Part shown: piece after piece, positions 49,964-58,559 of the stretch
Position numbering within the stretch: position 1 is the first letter of the stretch
Layout of the letters: each line of letters opens with the position of its first letter
DNA from: Natronococcus roseus
Lineage (GTDB): Archaea > Halobacteriota > Halobacteria > Halobacteriales > Natrialbaceae
DNA: 64,000 bases
NCBI RefSeq assembly: GCF_043677095.1
Contig: NZ_JBHLJR010000001.1
Coordinates: 620,001 to 684,000, forward strand
Direction of reading: 5' to 3'
Notes under the pieces: model-generated
Database searches by the model: none
What the model saw: only the letters and a program-made list of their open reading frames with translations
Told to the model about the DNA's origin: nothing
Position numbers and translations under genes: made by a program

Positions 49964-52819
49964 ATGGCTTCCGTACGGACTCGCGACGATTCTCGACTAC
50001 TCGTCGTCGAAACCGGCGCCGAGACGCCGCTCACGGATCGCGTCCGCGAACTCGAGTCGGGCAAGGTTCGCTCGGTCCTCGACGTTGGTACCGCACTCGA
50101 GACGCTGTCGGCGACCGAGATCGACTGCGTCGTCACCGCACAGCGACTCGACGGCACGACCGGACTCGAACTGCTCGAACGACTCCGCGAGCGCGATCCG
50201 GCGTTGCCGGTCGTTCTCGTTCCCGAGGAGGGCGACGAGGGGCTCGCGAGCGATGCGGTCGCCGCGGGAGTGACCGAGTACCTCCCTCACCGCGGGCTGA
50301 ACGAACTCGAGGCGACGATCGACCGCGCGCTCTCGACGGGAACCGCCGAGCGCCGACGCCGGGAGCGAGCCCGACAGTTCGAGTCGATCTTCGCGGATCC
50401 CGACGCGTACTCGTGGACCCTCGACCCCGACGGCCGGATCCGCCGAGCCAACGAGGCCGCACTCGAGGCGCTTGACGCCGGTGCAGACGAGTCCAGAGAC
50501 CGATCGTTCGCAACGCTGTCGTGGTGGGAATCCGAGGCGGTGATCGGCGAGGCGATCGATCGGGCCGCGGCGGGAACGATCGCCCGGCGGGAGCTCGAGG
50601 TGAGCGTCGACGGCGGGCGCGGAACGGAGCCCCGAACCCTCGACGTTACGGTGCGGCCGGTTCGGGACGAAACCGGAGCGGTCGTCTCGCTGTTCGCCCG
50701 CGCGGTCGACGTCACCGAACGCGTCCGCCTCGAGACCGAACTCCGCCAGTCCGAGGAGCTCCACCGGGTGACGCTCAACCACATGACCGACACCGTCCTC
50801 ATCACCGACGACGAGGGCGCGTTCACCTACGTCTGTCCGAACGTCCACTTCATCTTCGGCTACACCGACGACCAGATCCACGAGATGGGAACGATCGACG
50901 AGCTTCTGGGACCGGAGCTGTTCGATCGCGAGGCCCTCGCCGCGGAGGGCGTGCTGACCAACATCGAGTGTACGGCAACCGACAGGGCCGGCCGGGAACA
51001 CAGCCTGCTGGTCAACGTCCGCGAGGTGTCGATCCAGGACGGGACGATGCTGTACAGCTGTCGGGATATCACCACCCGAAAGCGCCGCGAGGAGGCGCTG
51101 ACGGCGCTACACGGCACCGCTCGCGAGCTGCTGTACGCCGAGACCGAGCCCGAGATCGCCGACCGGATCGTCGCGGACGCGACCGATGTCCTCGACCTCG
51201 AGGCCAGCGCGGCGCTGCGGTTCGACACCGACGAGAACGTGTTGCGGCCGGTGGCGGCCTCGTCGGGGATGGATCGGCTGCACGGCCCGCTCCCGACCAG
51301 GCGGGCGAACGACGACAGCATCTCCGGGCAGGTCTTCCTCGCCGGCGAGGCACAGTTCTTCGGTGACGTTCGCGAGTCGCCGACGCTGTCGGATCCGACC
51401 ACGGAGCTCCGGTCGGTGGGGTTCGTCCCGCTCGGCGACCACGGCGTCTTCGTCGTCGGCTCGCCCGAGGTCGACGCCTTCGACGAGGTCTCGCGGGAGC
51501 TGACCGAGCTGCTCGCGGCGACCGCGGAGGCCGCCCTCGATCGGGTCGAGCGCGAGCGACGCCTCCGCGACCGCGATCGGGAGCTCAAGCGACGGAACCG
51601 ACAGCTCACCCGCCTTAACCGGATGAACGAGATCATCCGGGAGATCGACGCCGCGCTGGTCGGCGCCGAGACCCGTGAGGAGATCGAACGCGCGGTCTGC
51701 GAGCGGCTGACGGCGGCCGAACGGTTCGCGTTCGCCTGGATCGGGGCCGCAGACGCCGCCGGCGAGCGCCTCGAGTCGAGCGCCCACGACGGCAGCGGTC
51801 GGGGACGGGAGTACCTCGACAGCGTCTCCCTCTCGCTGGACGAACCGACCGAGCCAGCGGCGCGGACGGCGACCAGCCGGGAGGTAACGGTCGTCCCGAA
51901 CGTCGTCGACGAGCTCCACGACGAGCCGTGGCGCCGGGCTGCCCTCTCGCGGGACTACCAGTCGGCCATCGCCGTGCCCCTGGCCTACGACGAGTTCACC
52001 TACGGCGTGTTGACGGTCTACGCCGATCGGCCCGACGCGTTCGACGACACCACCCGCTCGGTGCTCGCGGAACTCGGCGAGACGATCGCCGCCGCGATCG
52101 CCGCGGTCGAGCGAAAGCGGGCGCTGTTGTCGGACTCGCGGACCCGCCTCGAGTTCGACGTCGCCGACGAGGAGTTCGTCTTCGCGCGGCTGGCTCGTCG
52201 GCTGGACTGCGTGCTCTCCTTCGACGGCGGCGTTCGCCAGCACGAGGGGACGGTGGCGGTGTTCGTCACCGTCGACGGCGCTCCCGCGGAGGACGTCGCG
52301 GCGGCCGCGCTCGATCTCGTCGCCGTCGAGGACGCCCAGGCCGTCGGCGACGGCGACGGATCGACCGTGTTACTCGAGCTCTCGCGGCCGTTCCTGGCGC
52401 TTCGGCTCGCCGATCACGGAATCGTTCTCCACCGGCTCGAGGCGACGCCCGAGACGACCCGGCTGGTCGTCGACGTGCCGAGCAGCGTCGACCCCGCCGC
52501 CAGCGCCGACGTCGTCGCGAACGCCTTCACCGACGTCGAGCTTCGCTCGAAGCGGACCGTCGAGCGGACGGCTCCACGGGACCTGCGTGCGGACCTGCTC
52601 GATCGGCTGACCGACCGCCAGCTCGAGGTCGTTCAGATGGCCTACTACGGCGGCTACTTCGAATCGCCCCGCGAGCGTTCCGGGGCGGAGATCGCCGAGA
52701 CGCTCGGTATCTCGTCGGCGGCGTTCTACCGCCACGTCCGTCGAGTGCAGCGAACGCTGTTCGCGGTCCTGCTCGAGGAGATCGGCCTCCCGGCGGCGCC
52801 GTCGACTGGAGTTGAATAG
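49964..52819 (+). CDS. bat: Bat-like multi-domain sensor regulator
   Basis: The 951-residue protein resembles the bacterio-opsin activator. It has a receiver-like domain (10-125, with a modified phosphoacceptor region), two PAS domains (about 135-245 and 250-370), two GAF-like domains (375-535, 560-720), the bacterioopsin-activator domain (735-885) and a C-terminal HTH_10 (890-945, LTDRQLEVVQMAYYGGYFES and ISSAAFYRHVRRVQRTL). In Halobacterium, Bat responds to oxygen and light and controls bop and crtB1. Here crtB is 4.5 kb away and no opsin gene is in the window, so carotenoid control is the likely role. Confidence 0.85.
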   Translation: MASVRTRDDSRLLVVETGAETPLTDRVRELESGKVRSVLDVGTALETLSATEIDCVVTAQRLDGTTGLELLERLRERDPALPVVLVPEEGDEGLASDAVAAGVTEYLPHRGLNELEATIDRALSTGTAERRRRERARQFESIFADPDAYSWTLDPDGRIRRANEAALEALDAGADESRDRSFATLSWWESEAVIGEAIDRAAAGTIARRELEVSVDGGRGTEPRTLDVTVRPVRDETGAVVSLFARAVDVTERVRLETELRQSEELHRVTLNHMTDTVLITDDEGAFTYVCPNVHFIFGYTDDQIHEMGTIDELLGPELFDREALAAEGVLTNIECTATDRAGREHSLLVNVREVSIQDGTMLYSCRDITTRKRREEALTALHGTARELLYAETEPEIADRIVADATDVLDLEASAALRFDTDENVLRPVAASSGMDRLHGPLPTRRANDDSISGQVFLAGEAQFFGDVRESPTLSDPTTELRSVGFVPLGDHGVFVVGSPEVDAFDEVSRELTELLAATAEAALDRVERERRLRDRDRELKRRNRQLTRLNRMNEIIREIDAALVGAETREEIERAVCERLTAAERFAFAWIGAADAAGERLESSAHDGSGRGREYLDSVSLSLDEPTEPAARTATSREVTVVPNVVDELHDEPWRRAALSRDYQSAIAVPLAYDEFTYGVLTVYADRPDAFDDTTRSVLAELGETIAAAIAAVERKRALLSDSRTRLEFDVADEEFVFARLARRLDCVLSFDGGVRQHEGTVAVFVTVDGAPAEDVAAAALDLVAVEDAQAVGDGDGSTVLLELSRPFLALRLADHGIVLHRLEATPETTRLVVDVPSSVDPAASADVVANAFTDVELRSKRTVERTAPRDLRADLLDRLTDRQLEVVQMAYYGGYFESPRERSGAEIAETLGISSAAFYRHVRRVQRTLFAVLLEEIGLPAAPSTGVE

Positions 52820-52926
52820 TGAACCCTGTTCGGACCGAGGGGCTAGCTATCTGACGGACACGCTCAACCTAATATCCCTTTTATTGTTAGTATACGAGCT
52901 CGATCGAACCGCTCGTTACACCGATC

Positions 52927-53070
52927 ATGAAGGACGTCAAACTCGACCCGAGCGAGGAATCGACATACGAGTGTTTCGACTGCGGGACCGTCGTCGTCAG
53001 CGCGACGGCACCCGGGAGCTGCCCCAGCTGCGGCGCGGATATGCGAAATCGGGGGACACCTCTCGAGTGA
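52927..53070 (+). CDS. 47-residue rubrerythrin-like zinc-ribbon protein
   Basis: The product starts MKDVKLDPSEESTYECFDCG and has two CxxC knuckles (Cys16/19 and Cys32/35) ending in MRNRGTPLE. It is a known type of haloarchaeal small protein named for its resemblance to the rubredoxin-like end of rubrerythrin. It is too short for most gene callers. It lies between the Bat-like gene and the convergent phosphoribosyltransferase gene. Confidence 0.8.
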   Translation: MKDVKLDPSEESTYECFDCGTVVVSATAPGSCPSCGADMRNRGTPLE

Positions 53071-53082
53071 GCGACGGGACCG

Positions 53083-53709
53083 CTACCGGTCCTCGAGGTA
53101 ACCGACCGCCTCCTCGTCGGTGACCTGGCCGAAATCCCGGTAAAACTGGCCGACGGCCCGGAAGTTCCCCGGAGCGACGAGCGCGATCACCTCGTCGGCT
53201 TCCGACTCGAGAGCGGCGATGGTGTCGGGCGCGCCGACCGGAATCGCGAGGACGACCCGTTCGGCGCCGGCCTCCCGGACCTGCCGGAGACAGGCGATGG
53301 CGGTCGCCCCGGTCGCGACCCCGTCGTCGACGACGACGACCCGTTTTCCCGCGAGTTCGGGCAGGGGTTCTCCCCCTCGGTAGCGATCGGCTTTCTTCCG
53401 GGCGTTCGCCGCTTCTCGCTCGCGGACGTCCTCGAGGTACGACTCCGAGACGCCGAGCCGATCGACGAGGTCGTCGTTCAGCCAGACGCTGCCGTCGCTT
53501 GCGACCGCGCCGATCGCGAGCTCGGGGTTCGACGGTGCACCGAGCTTCCGGGCGACGACGACGCCGAGATCGGCCCCGAGGGCGTCCGCGACGGGTCGCG
53601 CAACCGGGAGCGCGCCGCGGGGGATGCCGAGGACGACGTCGGCCTCGATCCCACGATCCTCGAGTTCGGCCGCGAGTCGGTCGCCGGCGTCGGATCGATT
53701 CGCGAACAT
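53083..53709 (-). CDS. Phosphoribosyltransferase-domain protein
   Basis: The 208-residue protein has the type I PRTase fold. The PRPP motif is VVVVDDGVATGATAIA near residue 124, with GIPRGALPVARPVADALGA near 28 and ARKLGAPSNPELAIGAV near 54. The family is often encoded beside dienelactone-hydrolase or stress genes, and may make or salvage nucleotides. The exact base is unknown. Confidence 0.85.
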   Translation of the reverse strand: MFANRSDAGDRLAAELEDRGIEADVVLGIPRGALPVARPVADALGADLGVVVARKLGAPSNPELAIGAVASDGSVWLNDDLVDRLGVSESYLEDVREREAANARKKADRYRGGEPLPELAGKRVVVVDDGVATGATAIACLRQVREAGAERVVLAIPVGAPDTIAALESEADEVIALVAPGNFRAVGQFYRDFGQVTDEEAVGYLEDR

Positions 53710-53823
53710 AGACGTCCTACGACGCCGACGTACTATGGCTTGTCGTCACATACCCTGACTGGTACGTCGGAGACCGGGAGACGCCTGCCGAACGGCTACC
53801 CCGCTGCCGACAAAGAGGATCGT

Positions 53824-54600
53824 ATGGGACGACTTCAGCGGACGCTCTCGAACGTTACCGAGGAATCGGGAACGGACAACGGCCGCGTCGGTATCGTCGC
53901 CGGCGGTGTCGACTATCCGAACCAGCCAGCGATCGTCGGCCGGGCCGCGCTCCGAACCGGCTCCGATCACGTTCGGGCGGTGGTCACCGAGGAGATCTAC
54001 GAGATCGTCGCGGGCCACGATCCGAACCTGCTCGCGAGCAAGTACGAGGGTGAACGGTTCGACGCCGTCGCCGTCGAGCGCGTCGTCGAGGTCAGCGAGT
54101 GGGCCGACGCGATGGTGATCGGCCCCGGCTTCGCCGACGCCGAACCCGACGCGATCCGCGAGGCGATCGACCGGATCGACGTCCCGGTCGTCGTCGACGC
54201 GATCGCGATCGAACCCGCCCTCGATGCCGACCTCTCGAACGCGATACTGACGCCCAACGAGTCGGAGGAGGACGCGATCGCCGAGGCCTACGAGTCCCTC
54301 GAGGCGTTCACCAGGGAAACCGACGCCGTCCTCACGTTCACCGGAAACACCGACGAGATCGTCGCCCACGGCGAGCGAATGACAAACGAGACCGGAACGT
54401 CGGCGCTGACCGTCGCCGGAACGGGCGACACGTTAGCGGGGATCACCGCCTCGCTGCTGGGCCAGGGCTCCGACCGCGAGGAGGCCGCCGAGCTCGGCGC
54501 GTGGATCCTCGGGAAAAGCGGCGAACTCGCGACCGCCGAAAAAGGTCCGGGGGTCCTCGCAACCGACGTCATCGAGAAGATTCCGGATACGATCCGCTGA
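53824..54600 (+). CDS. NAD(P)H-hydrate dehydratase-like protein (YjeF C-terminal family)
   Basis: The 258-residue protein has the ribokinase-like fold of the ADP-dependent NAD(P)H-hydrate dehydratase: GIVAGGVDYPNQPAIVGRAALR near residue 23, VIGPGF near 97, VVVDAIAIEP near 122, LTPNESEEDAI near 142 and VAGTGDTLAGITASLLGQG near 199. It lacks the fused N-terminal epimerase part, so it is the dehydratase alone. ATG 53824 is used. Confidence 0.85.
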   Translation: MGRLQRTLSNVTEESGTDNGRVGIVAGGVDYPNQPAIVGRAALRTGSDHVRAVVTEEIYEIVAGHDPNLLASKYEGERFDAVAVERVVEVSEWADAMVIGPGFADAEPDAIREAIDRIDVPVVVDAIAIEPALDADLSNAILTPNESEEDAIAEAYESLEAFTRETDAVLTFTGNTDEIVAHGERMTNETGTSALTVAGTGDTLAGITASLLGQGSDREEAAELGAWILGKSGELATAEKGPGVLATDVIEKIPDTIR

Positions 54601-54628
54601 TCGGCGCCGTCCCGGAACTGTGACATCC

Positions 54629-54697
54629 TCCTCGCCGTAAACGGAGAGGGAGCGAAGCTCCCTCAAGCAGTCGGGCGCAGCCCGACGACGGCGAGGC
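54629..54697 (-). ncRNA. Predicted structured 3' end/reRNA of the second tnpB element
   Basis: An 8-bp outer stem (ctcgccgt at 54631-54638 with acggcgag at 54688-54695) encloses two perfect hairpins: 54646-54664 (8 bp, loop gaa) and 54670-54686 (7 bp, loop gca). This three-way junction lies at the expected place for the scaffold of a TnpB guide RNA. The guide would be drawn from the flank left of about 54621. Transcription is not shown. Confidence 0.45.
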
Positions 54698-54728
54698 TTC
54701 CCGTACCGCAGGTGGGATATTTGCCGGT

Positions 54729-55979
54729 CTACGATACGACCTGTTCTCTCGTACGGAACATCCCGCTTTCGCGGTCGAACAGGTGTACCGATGGCTGTGC
54801 CACACAGCCGTTACTCCTATCCTCACCGTGAGGACTCGGAGTTATCTTCTGACGCATATTCTCCGCTCCGTTGCAATCTGCGTTCCCGACCAGCTCACAC
54901 GACGAACAAACGTATAAGCCACGATGCTTCCGGTTCGACTTCGTGTCGTCACCACACGCCGAACACGTCTTCGACGTATCCCACTCGTTCTCCTTCAGTA
55001 CCTCGACACCACGTATCTCGCCTTTGTACGCGAGGTACTGGTAGATACAGTCGAACGCCCACGTGTGCAACTTCTTGTTACCGGTCTTGCCCCAGTCTGA
55101 TTCTCGTACGTCTTCGGGCCAACTCACCGCGAGCGTCCCAATACCTCGTTTGACACACTCTGTGATGATGGCGTCCGTGAGAACGTGGTAAAAGTGTGTC
55201 TCACGGTCTGCAAGTTTCCGACGCGCCCACATCGCCTTCTCCGAGGGGCCGTTCTCACCTTCCGTGTCGTACTCGGCTCGCGTGAAGTAGTGTTTATCTT
55301 CTTTGAGCGAGTTGCCGGGGTAGAGAACGTATTCGTTTGGGAATGCGACAGTGGCGATGTTCTTAATGCCAAGGTCGATCCCTGCCACTTCGTCGTCTGT
55401 CGAGTCGTTGGTTTCGAGTTCGACCTTGCAGACGAAGTGTAGTTCCCACTCGTCGCCGTTCCAGACGGCGCGAACGTTTTGCACCTTGTTGACTTCCGAG
55501 AGGTCAACGTCGGGGCGGGTCTGGTACTCACAGAGCAGGAAGTCAGAACGGTGTTCCTTCAGGTTCTTCCCCTTTGAGAGTCGGACGCGGTTGTTTTCGG
55601 GGTCGTGTTTGAACCCATCTGTTTTGAACGTGACTGTACTCTTTGGCCGGGTGTCGCCGTATTTGCGGTAGCCGGGCGGATTCGCCTCGTCGAACTTGTG
55701 TCGCAAGTCGAACCACGACTGGAAAGCGTCAGAAAGTTCTTCGATGACTTTCTGACTAGATTGTGCATTCAAATCTTTCCAGCACGGTTGGTTCTTCATA
55801 TACGCTTTGAGCGTTCCTTCGACCGGGATTTCCCCGGTCGCGTCCCATACGCGGTCGGCTGTCCAGCGTGCGACGTTCCAGATTTTCGAGGCGGAGTCTC
55901 CGAGCGAGTCGAGGCCCTCGCAGACCTGTCGCTGGTTCTGGATGGAACCAACGTAGGTGCGTGTGACCTCAATCGCCAT
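54729..55979 (-). CDS. tnpB: TnpB RNA-guided nuclease homologue (second type)
   Basis: The 416-residue protein belongs to a different TnpB branch from the one at 13 kb. An N-terminal helical domain (20-100) and a WED-like region (110-190) precede the RuvC part: Asp202 in VAGIDLGIKNIA, Asp368 in GNADCNGAENM. At the second acidic site the sequence is LAVSWPEDVRES, so the usual Glu is not obvious; Glu289 or Asp290 might serve. Zinc ligands are Cys339, Cys342, Cys358, Cys361. A TATA-like box lies at about 56008-56019. A 36-residue tail follows the finger. Confidence 0.88.
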   Translation of the reverse strand: MAIEVTRTYVGSIQNQRQVCEGLDSLGDSASKIWNVARWTADRVWDATGEIPVEGTLKAYMKNQPCWKDLNAQSSQKVIEELSDAFQSWFDLRHKFDEANPPGYRKYGDTRPKSTVTFKTDGFKHDPENNRVRLSKGKNLKEHRSDFLLCEYQTRPDVDLSEVNKVQNVRAVWNGDEWELHFVCKVELETNDSTDDEVAGIDLGIKNIATVAFPNEYVLYPGNSLKEDKHYFTRAEYDTEGENGPSEKAMWARRKLADRETHFYHVLTDAIITECVKRGIGTLAVSWPEDVRESDWGKTGNKKLHTWAFDCIYQYLAYKGEIRGVEVLKENEWDTSKTCSACGDDTKSNRKHRGLYVCSSCELVGNADCNGAENMRQKITPSPHGEDRSNGCVAQPSVHLFDRESGMFRTREQVVS

Positions 55980-56007
55980 ACATAGCCTATGTAGACAAAC
56001 CGACTTA

Positions 56008-56019
56008 ATAGTGTAGATT
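56008..56019 (-). promoter_or_regulatory. TATA-like box of the second tnpB
   Basis: On the minus strand the sequence reads ctattaagtcgg, about 30 bases upstream of the ATG at 55979. The leader would be a few bases long. Confidence 0.4.
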
Positions 56020-56088
56020 CACGTTGAATATCCAGTTTGGCATCGAGCGGTGGATTTCATAGTCGAGTGACGCGATTCACGCCCGTCC

Positions 56089-56154
56089 CCAGAACGCTGC
56101 GCGTTCTGGTGTGCGAACGAGACGCTTCGCGTCTCGTCAACGCCGTAAACGGCG
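56089..56154. repeat. Hairpins at the left end of the second tnpB element
   Basis: Three perfect stems: 56089-56109 (9 bp, loop tgc), 56117-56137 (9 bp, loop ttc) and 56141-56154 (6 bp). Loop sequences tgc and ttc also occur in the stem-loops at 30.2 and 44.1-44.4 kb, which suggests a related origin. Confidence 0.6.
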
Positions 56155-56169
56155 GGATTCTCTCACTGT

Positions 56170-56262
56170 TTAAAGATAGCGACAACTGAAACGGTTTGCA
56201 CACCGATCGCACGACTGCTGTGCGATCGGGTGCGCACTGAGTTTCAGTGGCTACTATAGGCT
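56170..56262. repeat. MITE-like palindromic element
   Basis: An imperfect palindrome of about 90 bp. The outer arms are gatagcgacaactgaaac and, on the other strand, tatagtagccactgaaac, 13 of 18 identical, and the inner stem is ccgatcgcac/gtgcgatcgg (56203-56212 and 56220-56229). The right terminus ctatagtag is identical to the terminus of the IS630 element at 9.3-10.3 kb. No gene fits inside. It may be a non-autonomous derivative mobilised by an IS630-family enzyme. Confidence 0.55.
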
Positions 56263-56293
56263 TTTGTCCTCCCGCCCTCGAGTCGGGGACGTC

Positions 56294-56950
56294 ATGTTCG
56301 ATCCGCAGGAATCCGCGGAGATCGCCCACCCGTTCGTCGCGGCCGTCTACGACACCGTCGTCCCCGATCGGTTGCTGTTCAGGACCCACCGGGAGTATCT
56401 AACCGCCGACCTCTCGGGTCGCGTCCTCGATATCGGGGCGGGAACCGGGGCGAACTTCCCGTACGTCGCCGACGGGAGCCGCGAGATCGACTACGAGGCG
56501 ATCGAGCCCGATCCCCACATGCGCCGACAGGCCGCGGAGAAGGCCCGCGAGGTCGGCTGCGAGGTCGCGCTGCGGGACGCCCGCGCCGAGTCGTTACCGT
56601 ACGCCGACGACAGCGTCGACGTCGTCCTCTCGAGTCTCGTCTTCTGTACGATCGCCGACCCCGACCGCGCCCTCGAGGAGGTCGGTCGCGTGCTCAAACC
56701 CGGCGGCGAACTGCGCTTTCTCGAGCACGTCCGGGCGGACGGCTGGCGGGCGACGGGCCAGGAGCTGTTGAACCCGCTCTGGAGCCGCGCCGCGGGCGGC
56801 TGTCAGCTCACCCGGGACACCGTCGAGCGGTTCGTCTGTCACGATGCCTTCGCCGTCGAGGACCTCGAGCGCGTCGGGGTCGGGATCTTTCCCGCGACGC
56901 CGATCGTCCGCGGGCGGCTTCGGCGGCGTCGCGACGGACTCCGCAGCTGA
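56294..56950 (+). CDS. Class I SAM-dependent methyltransferase
   Basis: The 218-residue protein has the methyltransferase fold: RVLDIGAGTGANFPYV near residue 43 (SAM-binding Gly motif), IEPDPHMRRQAAEKA near 74, LPYADDSVDVVLSSLVFCTI near 104 and EVGRVLKPGGELRFLEHVR near 132. The substrate is unknown; the type resembles UbiE/phosphatidylethanolamine methyltransferases. The promoter probably lies in the MITE-like repeat just upstream (tatag at 56256). Confidence 0.88.
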   Translation: MFDPQESAEIAHPFVAAVYDTVVPDRLLFRTHREYLTADLSGRVLDIGAGTGANFPYVADGSREIDYEAIEPDPHMRRQAAEKAREVGCEVALRDARAESLPYADDSVDVVLSSLVFCTIADPDRALEEVGRVLKPGGELRFLEHVRADGWRATGQELLNPLWSRAAGGCQLTRDTVERFVCHDAFAVEDLERVGVGIFPATPIVRGRLRRRRDGLRS

Positions 56951-56992
56951 GGGCGGGCCAGCTTTATTGGGACGGGACTCCCCGATCAAGCT

Positions 56993-58090
56993 ATGTCCGA
57001 CGACAGGCTGCGGATGACGCCGGGACCCACCGAGGTTCCCGAGCCCGTCCGACGGGCGATGGGGGAGCCGACGCCGAACCCTGACCTCGAGCCCGAGTTC
57101 TTCGAGTTCTACCGATCGCTGACCGACAAGCTCGAGACCGTCTACCGGGCGGGCGACGAAACGGGGGGCGACGACCGGGACGTCGTCGTCCTCGGGGGCG
57201 AGGGGATCCTCGGCCTCGAGGCGGCGGTCGCCTCGCTGGTCGGCCCCGGCGATCGGGTGCTCTGTCTCTCGAACGGGCTCTACGGCGACGGCTTCACCGA
57301 CTTCGTCGAGAACTACGGCGGCGAGGCGGTCGTCAGCGAGGTCCCGTGGCGCGAGACCCTCGACGGCAACGTCGTCGCGGACGTCCTCGACGGGGCCGAC
57401 GACTTCGACGTCGCGACGATGGTCCACTGCGAGACGCCGACCGGATCGCTGAACGACCTGGAGGGGATCCTCGACACCCTCGCGGACCGCGACGTGCTCT
57501 CGATCGTCGACGCGGTCTCCTCGGTAGGCGGGACGCCGGTACCGACCGGGAAGATCGACGTCTGCATCGGCGCGAGCCAGAAGTGTCTCAGCGCGCCCCC
57601 GGGGCTGACAACCTGCGCCGTCAGCGACCGGGCCTGGCGGCGCATGGAGTCGGTCAACAACCCCTCGCTGTACGCCGACCTCGGGCCCTGGCGAACGGCC
57701 GCAGACGAGGAGTGGTTCCCCTACACGCACCTCTCCTCGAACCTGTACGGTCTCGACGCCGCCGTCGACCTGCTGCTTGAGGAGGGGCTCGAGGACGTCT
57801 TCGCGCGCCACGAGGAGGCCGCGGCGACGTGTCGATCCCGCGCGGCCGACCTCGGCCTCGAGCCGTACCCGACCGGCGAGGCCGACTGCTCGCCGACCGT
57901 CACCGCCCTCGCGGTCGAGGGCCGGGCGACGGCGCTCCAGCGGGCGGTGCTCGAGGACCACGACATCCTACTGGCGACGGGGCTGGGCGACCTCGAGGAC
58001 GACGTTCTCCGGATCGGTCACATGGGCCACAACGCGCGGGTCGACCGCGTCGAGCGGACGATGGACGCGCTCGCGGACGCTCTCGGCTGA
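56993..58090 (+). CDS. Class V aminotransferase (serine/alanine-glyoxylate type)
   Basis: The 365-residue PLP enzyme starts MTPGPTEVPEPVRRAMGEPT at residue 8, then has GGEGILGLEAAVASLVGPGD near 68, DAVSSVGGTPVP near 173 and the PLP lysine in IGASQKCLSAPPGL near 197. It resembles serine-pyruvate/alanine-glyoxylate aminotransferases, probably in glycine or serine metabolism. A 42-bp gap separates it from the methyltransferase. Confidence 0.9.
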   Translation: MSDDRLRMTPGPTEVPEPVRRAMGEPTPNPDLEPEFFEFYRSLTDKLETVYRAGDETGGDDRDVVVLGGEGILGLEAAVASLVGPGDRVLCLSNGLYGDGFTDFVENYGGEAVVSEVPWRETLDGNVVADVLDGADDFDVATMVHCETPTGSLNDLEGILDTLADRDVLSIVDAVSSVGGTPVPTGKIDVCIGASQKCLSAPPGLTTCAVSDRAWRRMESVNNPSLYADLGPWRTAADEEWFPYTHLSSNLYGLDAAVDLLLEEGLEDVFARHEEAAATCRSRAADLGLEPYPTGEADCSPTVTALAVEGRATALQRAVLEDHDILLATGLGDLEDDVLRIGHMGHNARVDRVERTMDALADALG

Positions 58091-58182
58091 CGGATCTACG
58101 AGCGACGAATCGGCGGGTGTCTTCCCCGAACCCGGAGCCTGCAGGTGGAACCGTTTCCCCGGAACCGCCGCTATACCTACGC

Positions 58183-58461
58183 ATGGACGAACCCGACGAG
58201 GAACCCACGGAGAAACCGACCAACGACAGGGAGGAAGCCGAACGGGAGGGGAAGTGGATGGCTCGCAACTGGATCGGCATCGCCGTCGTCTCGATCCTCG
58301 CCTTACTTCTGCTGGCCGTCGGGATGATGCAGGCGACCGGTCTCGTGGACGTCTTCGCGCCCGTCGCGGACTCCGAGACCGGCCAGTGGGCCGCCTTCGG
58401 CGTGCTCGCGCTCGCCGTGCTCGCGATTGCCGGGTGGAGCTGGCGCGCGATCGTGAGCTAG
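58183..58461 (+). CDS. Small two-span membrane protein
   Basis: The 92-residue protein has an acidic N-terminus (1-25) and two hydrophobic helices (about 29-51 and 66-90, WAAFGVLALAVLAIAGWSW). The codon use and ATG 58183 support it. Function unknown. Confidence 0.65.
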   Translation: MDEPDEEPTEKPTNDREEAEREGKWMARNWIGIAVVSILALLLLAVGMMQATGLVDVFAPVADSETGQWAAFGVLALAVLAIAGWSWRAIVS

Positions 58462-58559
58462 ACGCCGCTTTTCTCCCGACCGCCGATCTGATATGACGTT
58501 CCATAACACGCTGGCACCGGACAGAAACCCGTTTAGGCGTCGCCGCACCAGTCCACGCA

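Larger units (their letters stand above)
54621..56165 (-). mobile_element. IS200/IS605-group element, tnpB only (second copy type)
   Basis: A tnpB without tnpA is flanked by structured ends. The right end (54621-54728) forms a predicted three-way junction, and the left end (56085-56165) has three hairpins. Both ends share cgccgtaaacgg (54633-54644 and 56141-56152). These ends bound an element of about 1.55 kb between the NAD(P)H-hydrate dehydratase-like gene and the methyltransferase. Confidence 0.7.
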
